A DNA stretch of 64,000 bases, from assembly GCF_000022025.1 (NCBI RefSeq), contig NC_011886.1, forward strand, positions 434,001-498,000, read 5' to 3'. The stretch's first letter is position 1, and each line of letters opens with the position of its first letter. The stretch comes from Pseudarthrobacter chlorophenolicus A6 (GTDB lineage Bacteria; Actinomycetota; Actinomycetes; Actinomycetales; Micrococcaceae). A model generated the notes under the pieces. The model searched no databases and was not told the origin of the DNA. It was given only the letters and a program-made list of their open reading frames with translations. This document shows, in pieces, positions 1 through 8,296 of the stretch. The position numbers and the translations under genes are program-made.

Positions 1-1494
1 GCAGCCGAGTCCGGCGCCGGCGTCGTTTTCACCTACGGCAACTACGCCGGCGACGTAATGAACTTCGGGATGGCCAGCGAACGCCTGGCCGCCGAGGGCA
101 TCGCCGTGGAGAACGTCCTGGTGACGGACGACATCGCCAGCGCCCCGCCGTCGGACATCGACAAACGCCGCGGCATCGCCGGTGACTTCACCGTCTTCAA
201 AGTGATGGGCGCCGCCGCCGAAACGGGTGCGGACCTGGCGGAGGTGGTCCGGCTGGGCCGCAAGGCCAACAGCCTGACCCGCACCATCGGCACCGCCTTC
301 GCCGGCTGCACCTTCCCCGGCGCGGAGTCGCCGCTGTTCTCACTGCCGGAGGGGCAGATGGGCCTGGGCCTGGGCATCCACGGCGAGCCCGGCCTGCACG
401 ACACGGACCTGCCGTCCGCCAAGGAACTGGGGCAGGAACTGGTGGCCAGGGTGCTCGCCGAAACCCCGTCTGGCGCGGGGGAGCGGATCGCCGTCATCCT
501 CAACGGCCTGGGCTCCACCAAGCACGAGGAACTGTTCGTTCTGTGGGCCGCCGTGGCACCGCTGCTGCGCGGCGCGGGCTACACGCTGGTGATGCCGGAA
601 GTGGGCGAGCTGGTCACCAGCCTGGACATGGCCGGTGTTTCGCTGACCGTCACCTGGCTCGATGACGAACTTGAGGCGCTGTGGGTTGCCCCCGCTGAAA
701 CGCCCGCCTACCGCCGCGGCACTGCGTCGGCGGAGGCCGGGGCGCTGTCCGGAGAGGAAACGTACGACGGCGGTGCCTCCGCATCGGCGTACGTCGCCAC
801 GGACGCCTCCCGCGGCTACGCTGCCGCGTGCGTCGGGGCTCTTGCGGCCGCCCAGGCTTCGCTGCACGGGGCCGAAGAACGGCTGGGCCGGATGGACGCC
901 ATTGCCGGCGACGGTGACCATGGGCGCGGCATGGTGCGTGGGGTAGATGCTGCGGCCGCCGCGGCAACTGCTGCCTACGGCCTCGGTGCCGGAGCGGGCG
1001 ACGTGCTCGCCGCTGCCGGTGACGCCTGGGCGGACAAGGCCGGCGGCACGTCCGGTGTGCTTTGGGGTGCGGGGCTGCGCGCCTTCGGTGAAACGGTGGG
1101 CAACACCACCGTCCCCGGAAGTTCGGAGCTCGCTGCCGGAGTGGCCGCCTTTGCGGACCGCATTGTCGAACTGGGCAAGGCCGAAATCGGCGACAAGACC
1201 ATGGTGGATGCGCTGCTGCCGTTCACCTCCTTCCTCAGCAGCCAGGTGGCGCAGGGGACGGCTCCGGAGGACGCCTGGGCCGCTGCCGCCCGGGAGGCTG
1301 CTGCCGCCGCCGAAGCCACAGCCCAGCTGCTGCCGCTGAAGGGACGGGCCCGGCCGCTGGCAGAAAAGAGCCTGGGCACCGCTGACCCCGGGGCCACCTC
1401 CCTGGCCATGGTGTTCGGCGTCATGGGGCCGCATTTCGCCGGGAACATCCCGGCAGCACAGGACAACGCTTCCCGGGAAAGCATCGGGGCATGA
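1..1494 (+). CDS. Dihydroxyacetone/erythrulose kinase, DhaK-DhaL fusion (5' truncated)
   Basis: ATP-dependent ketose kinase of the dihydroxyacetone kinase family. The frame is open from base 1, so the N-terminus lies outside the window; 497 residues are visible. The DhaK substrate domain fills roughly the first 190 visible residues and carries IHGEPG; its His (visible residue 127) binds the ketose covalently in this family. An Ala-rich linker leads to a DhaL nucleotide domain with GDGDHG (303-308), the Mg-ATP site. One-chain enzymes of this kind use ATP rather than PTS phosphate. The stop overlaps the next ATG (ATGA) of an RpiB-type isomerase. That pairing is known from mycobacterial tetritol catabolism (erythrulose kinase with erythrulose-phosphate isomerase), so I infer erythrulose as substrate; plain dihydroxyacetone is the alternative. 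Confidence 0.9.
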   Translation, partial: AAESGAGVVFTYGNYAGDVMNFGMASERLAAEGIAVENVLVTDDIASAPPSDIDKRRGIAGDFTVFKVMGAAAETGADLAEVVRLGRKANSLTRTIGTAFAGCTFPGAESPLFSLPEGQMGLGLGIHGEPGLHDTDLPSAKELGQELVARVLAETPSGAGERIAVILNGLGSTKHEELFVLWAAVAPLLRGAGYTLVMPEVGELVTSLDMAGVSLTVTWLDDELEALWVAPAETPAYRRGTASAEAGALSGEETYDGGASASAYVATDASRGYAAACVGALAAAQASLHGAEERLGRMDAIAGDGDHGRGMVRGVDAAAAAATAAYGLGAGAGDVLAAAGDAWADKAGGTSGVLWGAGLRAFGETVGNTTVPGSSELAAGVAAFADRIVELGKAEIGDKTMVDALLPFTSFLSSQVAQGTAPEDAWAAAAREAAAAAEATAQLLPLKGRARPLAEKSLGTADPGATSLAMVFGVMGPHFAGNIPAAQDNASRESIGA

Positions 1495-1982
1495 GCACGG
1501 AAGGGCAGGCCATGGGGCTGAGGCTGATTGTTGGCGCGGACGAAGCCGGCGTCGACTACAAGGACAGGGTGCTGGAGGACCTGCGCAACGATCCCCGGGT
1601 CAGCGAGGTCATCGACATCGGCGTCAACCGCGGTGATTCGCCGGAGGACTTCACCAGGCCGTATCCGTACGTGGGCATCGCTGCCGGTGAAATGATCCGG
1701 GACGGCGCTGCCGACCGCGCCATCCTCTTCTGCGGTACCGGAATCGGCGTGGCCATTGCCGCCAACAAGGTGGAAGGTATCCGCGCCACGGCGGCGCACG
1801 ATTCGTTCTCCGTGGAGCGCTCGGTGCTGTCCAATGACTGCCAGGTGCTCACCATGGGCCAGCGGGTGGTGGGCATCGAGCTGGCCCGCAGGCTGGCGAA
1901 GGAATGGATCGGCTACACCTTCGACCCGGGCTCCGCCTCGGCCGGCAAAGTCAAGGTCCTCAGCGACTTCGAGTCCTGCTAG
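1491..1982 (+). CDS. RpiB/LacAB-family sugar-phosphate isomerase
   Basis: Aldose-ketose phosphate isomerase of the ribose-5-phosphate isomerase B fold, 163 residues, the usual family length. The N-terminal strand LRLIVGADEAG resembles the family start, and FCGTGIGVAIAANK holds the catalytic Cys and the phosphate-binding loop. It overlaps the kinase stop by four bases (ATGA), so the two are translationally coupled. An internal ATG at 1512 matches where many family members begin and is a possible alternative start. Next to a DHA/erythrulose kinase, the likely job is interconverting erythrulose 4-phosphate and erythrose 4-phosphate (DerI-like); ribose-5-phosphate isomerase activity cannot be excluded. 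Confidence 0.88.
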   Translation: MSTEGQAMGLRLIVGADEAGVDYKDRVLEDLRNDPRVSEVIDIGVNRGDSPEDFTRPYPYVGIAAGEMIRDGAADRAILFCGTGIGVAIAANKVEGIRATAAHDSFSVERSVLSNDCQVLTMGQRVVGIELARRLAKEWIGYTFDPGSASAGKVKVLSDFESC

Positions 1983-1996
1983 GCAGGAGGGGTGCC

Positions 1997-2266
1997 GTGG
2001 ATTCGTACCCGTATTCGGAGTGGGCGCGCCTGATCGGAGTCCCTGTGGAGGTCCGCCTGGGCCACCGGACGGTGCGCTCCGGCGTGGTGGACAACGCCAT
2101 GCCGGACTCGTCCGCCGTGTGGCTCGCCGGGGACGCGGCCGGCGGCCGGGAACTGTTCACGGCGGCTGACGGATACGAGCTGTGGATCAGCCCCCGGCAG
2201 TTGGGTGGCACACTTTGCTACAAGATGGCTGCCTCCCAGCTGCAGGGTGCTCCTAGACTGGGGTGA
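1997..2266 (+). CDS. Hypothetical protein, 89 aa
   Basis: I do not recognise a family. The GTG at 1997 is chosen because AGGAGG (1985-1990) sits at good spacing in front of it; the longer open frame upstream overlaps the isomerase gene in another frame. The product is short, soluble and has no membrane segment. The central part (VPVEVRLGHRTVRSGVVDNAMP) reads like a small beta-barrel, and a Trp/Arg-containing tail follows. It starts 14 bases after the isomerase stop, and its TGA overlaps the ATG of the next gene (TGATG), so it is read with its neighbours, but nothing ties it to sugar metabolism. Confidence 0.7.
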   Translation: MDSYPYSEWARLIGVPVEVRLGHRTVRSGVVDNAMPDSSAVWLAGDAAGGRELFTAADGYELWISPRQLGGTLCYKMAASQLQGAPRLG

Positions 2267-2706
2267 TGATCACAGTCGCCGGAAGTGTGGAAACCAAACT
2301 GTCCGCTGAGAAGGCGTTTGCCTTCCTGAGTGAATTCGAGAACACCAGCAAGTGGGACCCGGGCACCCCCGTGATGGACAAGATCACGCCCGGACCCGTA
2401 GCCGTGGGACACAAGTACCATGCTGAGGCTGAGTTCCGGGGGAAACGCCAGAAGCTGATCTACGAGGTCATCGAGCTGACGGGCAGCCATATCAAGCTGC
2501 GCGGGGAGAACAAGACCGTGGTCTCCTTCGATTCCATCGATGTCAGCCCCAATGGCGCCGGTTCGGTGGTGAAGTACACGGCCGAGTTCAGCATCAAGGG
2601 GCCGGCCAAGATCATCCAGCCGCTCCTGAAGCCACTGTTCATGCAGCTCCGCGACCCCGCGTTGAAGGGCCTCAGGGACACCCTTAACTCACTGGCTGCT
2701 GCCTGA
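2266..2706 (+). CDS. SRPBCC (START-like) family protein
   Basis: 146-residue protein with the polyketide cyclase/START-like fold: N-terminal VAGSVETKLSAEKAFAFLSE (start strand and helix), the typical W at WDPGTP, a beta-sheet core ending in an EFSIKGP strand, and a long C-terminal helix. Members bind hydrophobic ligands or act as cyclases; the substrate here is unknown. I chose the ATG at 2266, overlapping the previous stop (TGATG), rather than the GTG one codon earlier. Its last 23 bases overlap the convergent carboxylesterase gene. Confidence 0.8.
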   Translation: MITVAGSVETKLSAEKAFAFLSEFENTSKWDPGTPVMDKITPGPVAVGHKYHAEAEFRGKRQKLIYEVIELTGSHIKLRGENKTVVSFDSIDVSPNGAGSVVKYTAEFSIKGPAKIIQPLLKPLFMQLRDPALKGLRDTLNSLAAA

Positions 2707-4243
2707 CCTGGTTCGCGGCAAAAAACATCCGGATCCCGCTCCGTGGGTCGGCCTCCAGCCGGGGCGGGTCGTTGAGGACCATGGTGTGGCGTCGCTGCCC
2801 GTATTCCGGCCAGGCCAGGCCTGGCTGTGCCGGAGTCCCGTTGCGGGCGAACGCCGCCCAGGCTCCGCTCATGGCGTCGCTGAGGGCCTGCGGAGCTTTG
2901 CCCCGGGTCAGGTAGGCGGCGTCCGGAGAGTCCAGGTGCCGGAAAACGAACGGGATGTCCAGCGTGTGGCAGGACCCCAGCTTCCCGCCCATGGCCGGGC
3001 TGGGCCAGGTGAACAGGTAGGCGAACGTCCCGCCGTGCCCTGCGCTGCCTGCTGGCCGGAGCCTCGCATCAAGCAGGTTGTTGCTGGGCTGGCGGTACAC
3101 CGAATCGGCAATGGCCGCCTCCAGCAGCTCCTTGCCCCGGGGCTCGCGCTTCAGCACGCCCGCCAGTGCTTCCGCGTATTCCGGGGCGCAGTCTCCCGGC
3201 AGGCCGCCGGCGGACAGGACCGCGGCTGCGCGGTCCGGGTAGCCGGGATCGTCCGGCAGGTCCGGGCGCATTTCGACGGCGAAGGACCCTTCGTTGAGGT
3301 TGGTGCCCACCAGCAGGTCCACGCCGCTGTTAAGCCCGTTCCGGACGGCGTCCAGTGGAGGTTCCGGCAATGAAGGGGTTCCCACCGCTGGCTGGAAGGG
3401 GAGCGGCACCGCGTAGTTTTCGGCGGCGATCCGCTCCTGCATCCGCTGTTGGGCGGCCAGCAGCCGTTCCGCCGGGAGTGCGGCCATCTCACCGGCCGTC
3501 GATTCGTCCAGGCCGCAGAGCCGCAGGAATTCAGCAGTCACCCGCGCAGACACCTCCGGTGTGCGGAAACGCTCCGCGGTGCCGCTTTGCATGATGGCCC
3601 GCCGGAAGAGGCCTTCCGACGCCGGCATGCCCAGCAGGGTGCCGATGGCTGCCGCGCCCGCCGATTCCCCGAACAGGGTCACGTTATGCGGGTCGCCGCC
3701 GAACCCTGCGATGTTGTCACGCACCCAGCGCAGCGCCTCCAGCTGGTCCAGCAGGCCGAGGTTGGACGAATCCCCGAAGCCCTCGCCGAGCAGATGCGCC
3801 AGGTGGAGGAAGCCGAGCGCTCCCAGCCGGTAATTGATGGCCACCACCACCGTGTCCGTCGCTGCGGCGAGGCGGGCGCCGTCATACATTCCGTCACTGT
3901 TGGCCCCTGTCACGTAGGCGCCGCCGTGAATCCAGACCATCACAGGCCGGGCGGGGCCGCCGGTGTCCGGCGTCCAGACGTTGAGGTTTAGGCAGCCGTC
4001 TTCGCTCCAGGCCAGCGGGGCCTCGCCCGGATCCGCGGCGTCCGGGTTCTGGGGTGCTGCGGGGCCGTACCCGGTGGCGTCCACCTCGCCGGTCCATCCG
4101 GGGAGGGCAGCCGGCGGGTGGAAGCGCAGGTCCCCTGATGGAGGCTGGGCATAGGGGATGCCGAGGAACCGGTGCACGGGGGTGCCGTCCACGGCCAGGG
4201 TGGTTCCGCGGAAGGTTCCGCCATTGCTGGAGGCGAGCTTCAT
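2684..4243 (-). CDS. Carboxylesterase/lipase family (type B)
   Basis: Serine hydrolase of the type-B carboxylesterase family, 519 residues, the usual length. Visible landmarks are RFLGIPYAQPP near the N-terminus, WIHGGAY for the oxyanion hole, NVTLFGESAGA with the nucleophilic Ser in GESAG, and a C-terminal SCHTLDIPFVF segment carrying the catalytic His. No signal peptide, so cytosolic. The ATG at 4243 is preferred because AAGG lies just upstream; an in-frame GTG at 4252 overlaps that ribosome site. The gene is convergent with the SRPBCC gene and divergent from the GAF-ANTAR regulator. The natural ester is not indicated by context. Confidence 0.9.
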   Translation of the reverse strand: MKLASSNGGTFRGTTLAVDGTPVHRFLGIPYAQPPSGDLRFHPPAALPGWTGEVDATGYGPAAPQNPDAADPGEAPLAWSEDGCLNLNVWTPDTGGPARPVMVWIHGGAYVTGANSDGMYDGARLAAATDTVVVAINYRLGALGFLHLAHLLGEGFGDSSNLGLLDQLEALRWVRDNIAGFGGDPHNVTLFGESAGAAAIGTLLGMPASEGLFRRAIMQSGTAERFRTPEVSARVTAEFLRLCGLDESTAGEMAALPAERLLAAQQRMQERIAAENYAVPLPFQPAVGTPSLPEPPLDAVRNGLNSGVDLLVGTNLNEGSFAVEMRPDLPDDPGYPDRAAAVLSAGGLPGDCAPEYAEALAGVLKREPRGKELLEAAIADSVYRQPSNNLLDARLRPAGSAGHGGTFAYLFTWPSPAMGGKLGSCHTLDIPFVFRHLDSPDAAYLTRGKAPQALSDAMSGAWAAFARNGTPAQPGLAWPEYGQRRHTMVLNDPPRLEADPRSGIRMFFAANQVRQQPVS

Positions 4244-4349
4244 GATTGACACCTTACGGGGTGTCCGCGGGTACGCTGAGGACTACCGTTCGGCAGTGGG
4301 CGGCCATGGTGTGCCATGGCTCATCAATTGTGTCCGGGAGGGAAGACTT

Positions 4350-5102
4350 GTGGTTGACACCGGGGTTTCGGGTGGCGAGGTTTTTGCCGATGTTGCAGCC
4401 CATGTGCAGGACCTTGTCCTGCAGAGTCCTGACGTGGTCCGGCTCCTGGACAGTCTTGCCCTCTACGCGGTAGCCCGGCTGGGCAGCGTAGGCCGGGAGC
4501 TTTTCTGCGGCATCTCCGTCAGCCGTCCCAAGAAACCCACAGCAGCGGCTGCCAGCGACACCAAGGCGAGGATGCTTGACCAGCTTGAACTCAAGTACGG
4601 CCAGGGGCCGGCAGATTCCGCGGTGGGCAGCGGATCCACCATCCACGTCAGCGACCTGCGGGAAGAAACGCGGTGGCCGGACTACGCCGCCGCGGCCACA
4701 CATCAGGGTGCCTGTTCCGTGCTGGCCATGCCGCTGCAGCTCGAGGGTGAGGACCGTGGTGTGCTGGTCCTGTACAGCGGGCAGCCTGACGCTTTTGGAC
4801 CCGATGCCGTTGCCATGGCCGAGGCCTTCACAGAACAGGCTGCGAAAGGCCTGGCGCTGACGTTGCGGATGGCCAAGCTCCAGGACACCAAAGACGGCCT
4901 GAGCGCCGCCATGCAGACGCGGACTGTCATCGACCTGGCCACCGGTGCCATCATGGCGCAGAACCGGTGCAGCCAGGATGACGCGTTCAAGGTGCTGCGG
5001 GAAGCCTCCAACAGCAGGAACATGAAGCTGCGGGACGTCGCTTCCCTGGTGGTGTCCTCTGTTGCCGGCGGCGCGAAGACGATCACCTACTTCGACGAAT
5101 AG
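4350..5102 (+). CDS. GAF and ANTAR domain response regulator
   Basis: Predicted cytosolic RNA-binding antitermination regulator of 250 residues. A GAF sensor domain spans about residues 20-170 (RLLDSLALYAVARLG through VLVLYSGQPDAFG), and a C-terminal ANTAR domain begins near residue 180, with the characteristic VIDLATGAIMAQNRCSQDDA three-helix region. ANTAR proteins bind paired hexanucleotide hairpins in nascent RNA; the target is not evident here. The GTG at 4350 is chosen for GGGAGGGAAG (4336-4345) just upstream; the open frame continues further 5' but that stretch overlaps the divergent esterase gene. The 3' end overlaps the convergent small gene by 16 bases. Confidence 0.87.
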   Translation: MVDTGVSGGEVFADVAAHVQDLVLQSPDVVRLLDSLALYAVARLGSVGRELFCGISVSRPKKPTAAAASDTKARMLDQLELKYGQGPADSAVGSGSTIHVSDLREETRWPDYAAAATHQGACSVLAMPLQLEGEDRGVLVLYSGQPDAFGPDAVAMAEAFTEQAAKGLALTLRMAKLQDTKDGLSAAMQTRTVIDLATGAIMAQNRCSQDDAFKVLREASNSRNMKLRDVASLVVSSVAGGAKTITYFDE

Positions 5103-5377
5103 GGATCCTTGGGCTCCACGGGAAGCACCGTCAGCGGGGAACTGCTGTATGGCGCCCTGACCACCAGCTCCGCCTCGGCGCAGCTCTCATTGACGGCCTG
5201 GGACAAGGCATCGCGTTCCTTTTCCGGCAGCGCCCCGGCTTCCAGGCTGTAATTGCGGATGTCCTGCTCGGAGGCGTCGCCGCCGAGGGCCACATAGTCG
5301 AGCCACAGCGCACCGATGTCCAGGTTGTGCAGCCTGATGACCGCGCCGGTCAGGGCCTGCTGGTCCGCCTCATCCAT
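5087..5377 (-). CDS. Hypothetical protein, 96 aa
   Basis: Not a family I can name. It is acidic, begins MDEADQQALTGAVIRLHNLD, is mostly helical in its N-terminal two thirds, and has a strand-rich tail (AELVVRAPYSSSPLTVLPVE). The ATG at 5377 follows AGGAGGG at ideal spacing, which rules out the longer upstream frame. It is convergent with the GAF-ANTAR gene (16-base overlap) and divergent from the AAA ATPase gene. Function unknown; probably a conserved actinobacterial soluble protein. Confidence 0.65.
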   Translation of the reverse strand: MDEADQQALTGAVIRLHNLDIGALWLDYVALGGDASEQDIRNYSLEAGALPEKERDALSQAVNESCAEAELVVRAPYSSSPLTVLPVEPKDPYSSK

Positions 5378-5477
5378 TGTCCCTCCTAGCTTTGGGAGAT
5401 CATCTCCACCGGGATTCGGAACCGGGATGCCTGCGGATGGGTGCGGATTGAACTTTTTTTCCTGTGAGAATGGGTCC

Positions 5478-6194
5478 ATGGATCCCGGCACCTATCCCAT
5501 CCGGCGGCTGGTGGAGAACCCCGGCAACGTCCTGGACCGCGGCCGGTGGCCGGCCGACCTGCCAGTTGTGGCCCAGATCCTGGAGAATGGCCTGGACCTT
5601 GCCCCGGCGACGATCCTGGTGGGGGAGAACGGTTCGGGTAAGTCCACGCTGGTGGAGGCGATCGCCCTGGCGTACGGGTTGTCCCCGGAAGGCGGGTCAA
5701 CGGGCGCCCGGCACTCCACCCGGCCCACCGAATCAGTACTGGCCGGGCACCTGCAACTGGTCCGGAACGCGGGCGCCACCCGCCGCGGGTATTTCCTGCG
5801 CGCCGAGACCATGCATGGGTTCTTTACGTACCTGGAGAACAACCCCGGCGGCCCGGACGCCGCCTTCCACGACATGTCACACGGGGAGTCCTTCCTGGAA
5901 TTGGCGGTCAGCCGGTTCCGCGGACGCGGACTATGGGTCCTGGACGAACCGGAATCCGCCCTGTCCTTCTCCGGCTGCCTCAGCCTGCTGGCGATATTGA
6001 AGGACTTGCTCGCGGAAGGAAACTCACAGGTGGTGATGTCCACCCACTCGCCCCTGCTCGCCGCGCTTCCGGGTGCGCAGATCCTGGAAGCTGGCCCCTG
6101 GGGGCTGCGGGAGCGCGCCTGGGAAGACCTGGACCTCATCACCAATTGGCGCAACTTCCTCGATTCACCCCAGCGGTACCTCCGGCACATCTAA
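5478..6194 (+). CDS. AAA family ATPase (ABC-like P-loop)
   Basis: 238-residue P-loop ATPase. Walker A GENGSGKST is at about residues 51-59; an SHGES signature-like segment (about 138-142) and GLWVLDEPESALS (Walker B plus D-loop) follow, and STHSPLLAALPGA is the H-loop His region. This is the compact ABC/SMC-type nucleotide domain found in predicted RecF/OLD-like ATPases without membrane partners. The ATG at 5478 immediately precedes the conserved DPGTYPIRRL start; no strong ribosome site is visible. There is no transporter permease next to it, so the role (DNA-associated or regulatory ATPase) is unassigned. Confidence 0.85.
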   Translation: MDPGTYPIRRLVENPGNVLDRGRWPADLPVVAQILENGLDLAPATILVGENGSGKSTLVEAIALAYGLSPEGGSTGARHSTRPTESVLAGHLQLVRNAGATRRGYFLRAETMHGFFTYLENNPGGPDAAFHDMSHGESFLELAVSRFRGRGLWVLDEPESALSFSGCLSLLAILKDLLAEGNSQVVMSTHSPLLAALPGAQILEAGPWGLRERAWEDLDLITNWRNFLDSPQRYLRHI

Positions 6195-6246
6195 CAGATA
6201 GCGGGGGTGGCGTCCGTTCCCCGGCGGAGCAGCAACGGCGCAGCGG

Positions 6247-7152
6247 CTACACCCGGCGGAAGGAAGGGAGCCAGCACGGTACTGCCTCGCGGTATGCCTC
6301 GAAGGCGCTGCCGAAGCGGGCCTTGAGATCGGCCTCCTCAAGCGGCCGCACCGCATAGTTCCAGACCAGTGAACCCAGGACGGCATAGCCCACCACAAAC
6401 CAGGAGTGCAGCATGAAACCCACCGCCGCGCCCTGGACAACGCCGGCCACCGCCATCGGATTACGTATCCAGCGGTACGGCCCGGCAACCACCAGCGTGG
6501 TGGCCATGGCAGCGGGCAGCGGTGTCCCCTTGCCCACCGTGGACATCGAAATGGCAGACCAGATGCCCAGCGCGCTGGCCAGGACCAGAATCACCAGGCC
6601 GGCCGCGCCTGCTGCCTGGGGAAAATCAGCAGCCAATCCCCAGCGCCGCTCGAGGAAGTCCAGGAACAGGGGGAGGAGCCCCAGGAAGAAGCCCCAGAAG
6701 ATGATGATCTGGCCGAACGTGGCAGCCACATGGAACCGGGCGTCCCGCTGGCGGGCGGGGCGGAACGCAAACGGTCCGCGGATAATCCACTCCACGGGAA
6801 TTCGTCCCCAGCAGGCCAAGCAGAGGGCCGCGGTTGAACCCGCGGCTGCGGCTGCCATGATGAGGACTCCCGTGCCCGCCTGCATGGTGACAGTGGCGTA
6901 GGCGCCGAGCGCAATGGTGACGATGGTGGACCATGCGGCAACGACGGCGGCAGCGGCCCGGCCACCGGCGGCAGCGGCGGCGGACCCCACCACGAAGAGC
7001 GGGATGTCGAAGACGGCGACCAGGGCGGGATCGAGGTTGCCGAGGGTGGCAGTGCGCACGGTGGGAGACACCGCGACGGCGGCCCACCACAGGGCTCCGG
7101 CCAGCGACTGCAGGGCAAAGTACGCCCGGCCCCACCCGATCCACTGCGGCAC
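6247..7152 (-). CDS. Membrane-bound methyltransferase, ICMT/PEMT-like
   Basis: Integral membrane protein of about 301 residues with roughly seven hydrophobic segments. The C-terminal third carries the isoprenylcysteine/phospholipid methyltransferase pattern: GPYRWIRNPMAVAGVV, the membrane-interface SAM site, then a late Glu-rich segment (RPLEEADLKARFGSAFEAYR) typical of the family. The GTG at 7152 has GGGGG upstream at suitable spacing; the longer open frame beyond it runs antisense to the nucleoside hydrolase gene and is not credible. Substrate unknown (lipid or small thiol/amine). Divergent from the next gene. Confidence 0.8.
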   Translation of the reverse strand: MPQWIGWGRAYFALQSLAGALWWAAVAVSPTVRTATLGNLDPALVAVFDIPLFVVGSAAAAAGGRAAAAVVAAWSTIVTIALGAYATVTMQAGTGVLIMAAAAAGSTAALCLACWGRIPVEWIIRGPFAFRPARQRDARFHVAATFGQIIIFWGFFLGLLPLFLDFLERRWGLAADFPQAAGAAGLVILVLASALGIWSAISMSTVGKGTPLPAAMATTLVVAGPYRWIRNPMAVAGVVQGAAVGFMLHSWFVVGYAVLGSLVWNYAVRPLEEADLKARFGSAFEAYREAVPCWLPSFRRV

Positions 7153-7404
7153 GGATTCCCCCGAATCTCTCCCGGCATCCCTGGCGAATGCCTTCTGTTC
7201 CGCCCTGCCGGCCGCGACGGATCCCGGAGCTTTCCAGTGAATGAAAGCCACGGCCCCGGCATGCGGTGCGGCGGCAAGACTTTTTCCTGAGACTACCCGT
7301 CGAGCCGGGCAGGCGATGCCGGTGCTCCCCGGACGCCCGGCCATACCGACGCCGGGGCAAACCGACGCCCGGCAAACCACATTTGGCGAAGCGAAAGGAC
7401 CAGG

Positions 7405-8241
7405 ATGGATATGATTCGGGTTGAACCCAAATGCAGGGTCATCATCGACAACGATTGGGCAGGTGATCCGGACGGGCTGGTGGGGCTGGCGCATCATGCG
7501 CTTTCCGCGGCAAACCGGATCGTTGCCGTCACGGCATCGCTGACCAATCCCATGTTCGGGCCGCCGGAGGGCCGCGCCGTGGCCGGGGCGGATCTGGCGG
7601 CGGAGTTGTTGCGGGTCCTCAAGTTGACGGCCCCATCCACCGTCCACGCCGGACCCGACGCCCCGTTCACGGGACAACCGCGGGAATCGGCAGCGGCCCG
7701 GGCCATCATCGCCGCAGCTGCCGCACCGGCCGGCGCAGGCCTTCCACTGATCCTGGTCTGCGCAGGTCCCCTGACGAATGTTGCCGATGCCCTCCTGCTG
7801 GAGCCTGCCATCGCGTCGGCATTCACACTTGCCTGGGTGGGCGGAGCGGAGGTCAACGGCGACGAATACAACTACTTCACCGACCCCGCCGCTGCGGAGT
7901 TCGTCCTGGGCAACCAGGATCTTGCCGTGTGGCAGTTTCCGGCTGAAACGTACCGGCGCATTGTCGCCCCGGTGGCGGAGCTGGACCAGCTGTTCCGCAC
8001 TGCCGGGCCGGCAGGTACGTGGTTGTGGGAGCTTTTCCATGGCCTGGACGTGCCGGACTTCGTGAAGTTCGGGCCGCTGTGGTGCCTGGGGGACAGTGCA
8101 CCCTTGGTGGTGACAGGACTCGACGACGTCACCTCCACGTTCACGGAGGCGGGCACCCACCCCGTCCGCCGCACGTACACAGCCGTGGATACCCGGCTGA
8201 TCATGGCGGACTTCGCCGCCAAGCTGCGGCTGCAGGGGTAG
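7405..8241 (+). CDS. Nucleoside hydrolase-like protein
   Basis: 278-residue protein of the inosine-uridine nucleoside N-ribohydrolase fold. The calcium-binding N-terminal motif, classically DTDxGxDD, is present as DNDWAGDPDG (residues 16-25). CAGPLTNVADAL is the conserved helix start, and GDSAPLVVTG near the C-terminus corresponds to the HDxxA region, with Gly-Asp in place of the usual His-Asp. The altered first and last motifs place it in a divergent nucleoside-hydrolase-like branch, so ribohydrolase activity is only probable. An AAAGGA ribosome site precedes the ATG. A strong hairpin follows the stop, shared with the convergent GH1 gene. Confidence 0.8.
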   Translation: MDMIRVEPKCRVIIDNDWAGDPDGLVGLAHHALSAANRIVAVTASLTNPMFGPPEGRAVAGADLAAELLRVLKLTAPSTVHAGPDAPFTGQPRESAAARAIIAAAAAPAGAGLPLILVCAGPLTNVADALLLEPAIASAFTLAWVGGAEVNGDEYNYFTDPAAAEFVLGNQDLAVWQFPAETYRRIVAPVAELDQLFRTAGPAGTWLWELFHGLDVPDFVKFGPLWCLGDSAPLVVTGLDDVTSTFTEAGTHPVRRTYTAVDTRLIMADFAAKLRLQG

Positions 8242-8255
8242 CGCGAAAAAGACAT

Positions 8256-8288
8256 GGCCCGGATTCCCCGTGGGAAATCCGGGCCCTT
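8256..8288. terminator. Bidirectional hairpin terminator
   Basis: GGCCCGGAT (8256-8264) pairs with ATCCGGGCC (8277-8285), and the stem continues inward through TTCCC/GGGAA with one mismatch. It lies between two convergent genes with 14 and 11 bases to the respective stops. The 3' side is followed by CTTC, like two other hairpins in this window. Confidence 0.8.
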
Positions 8289-8296
8289 CGCCGTGG

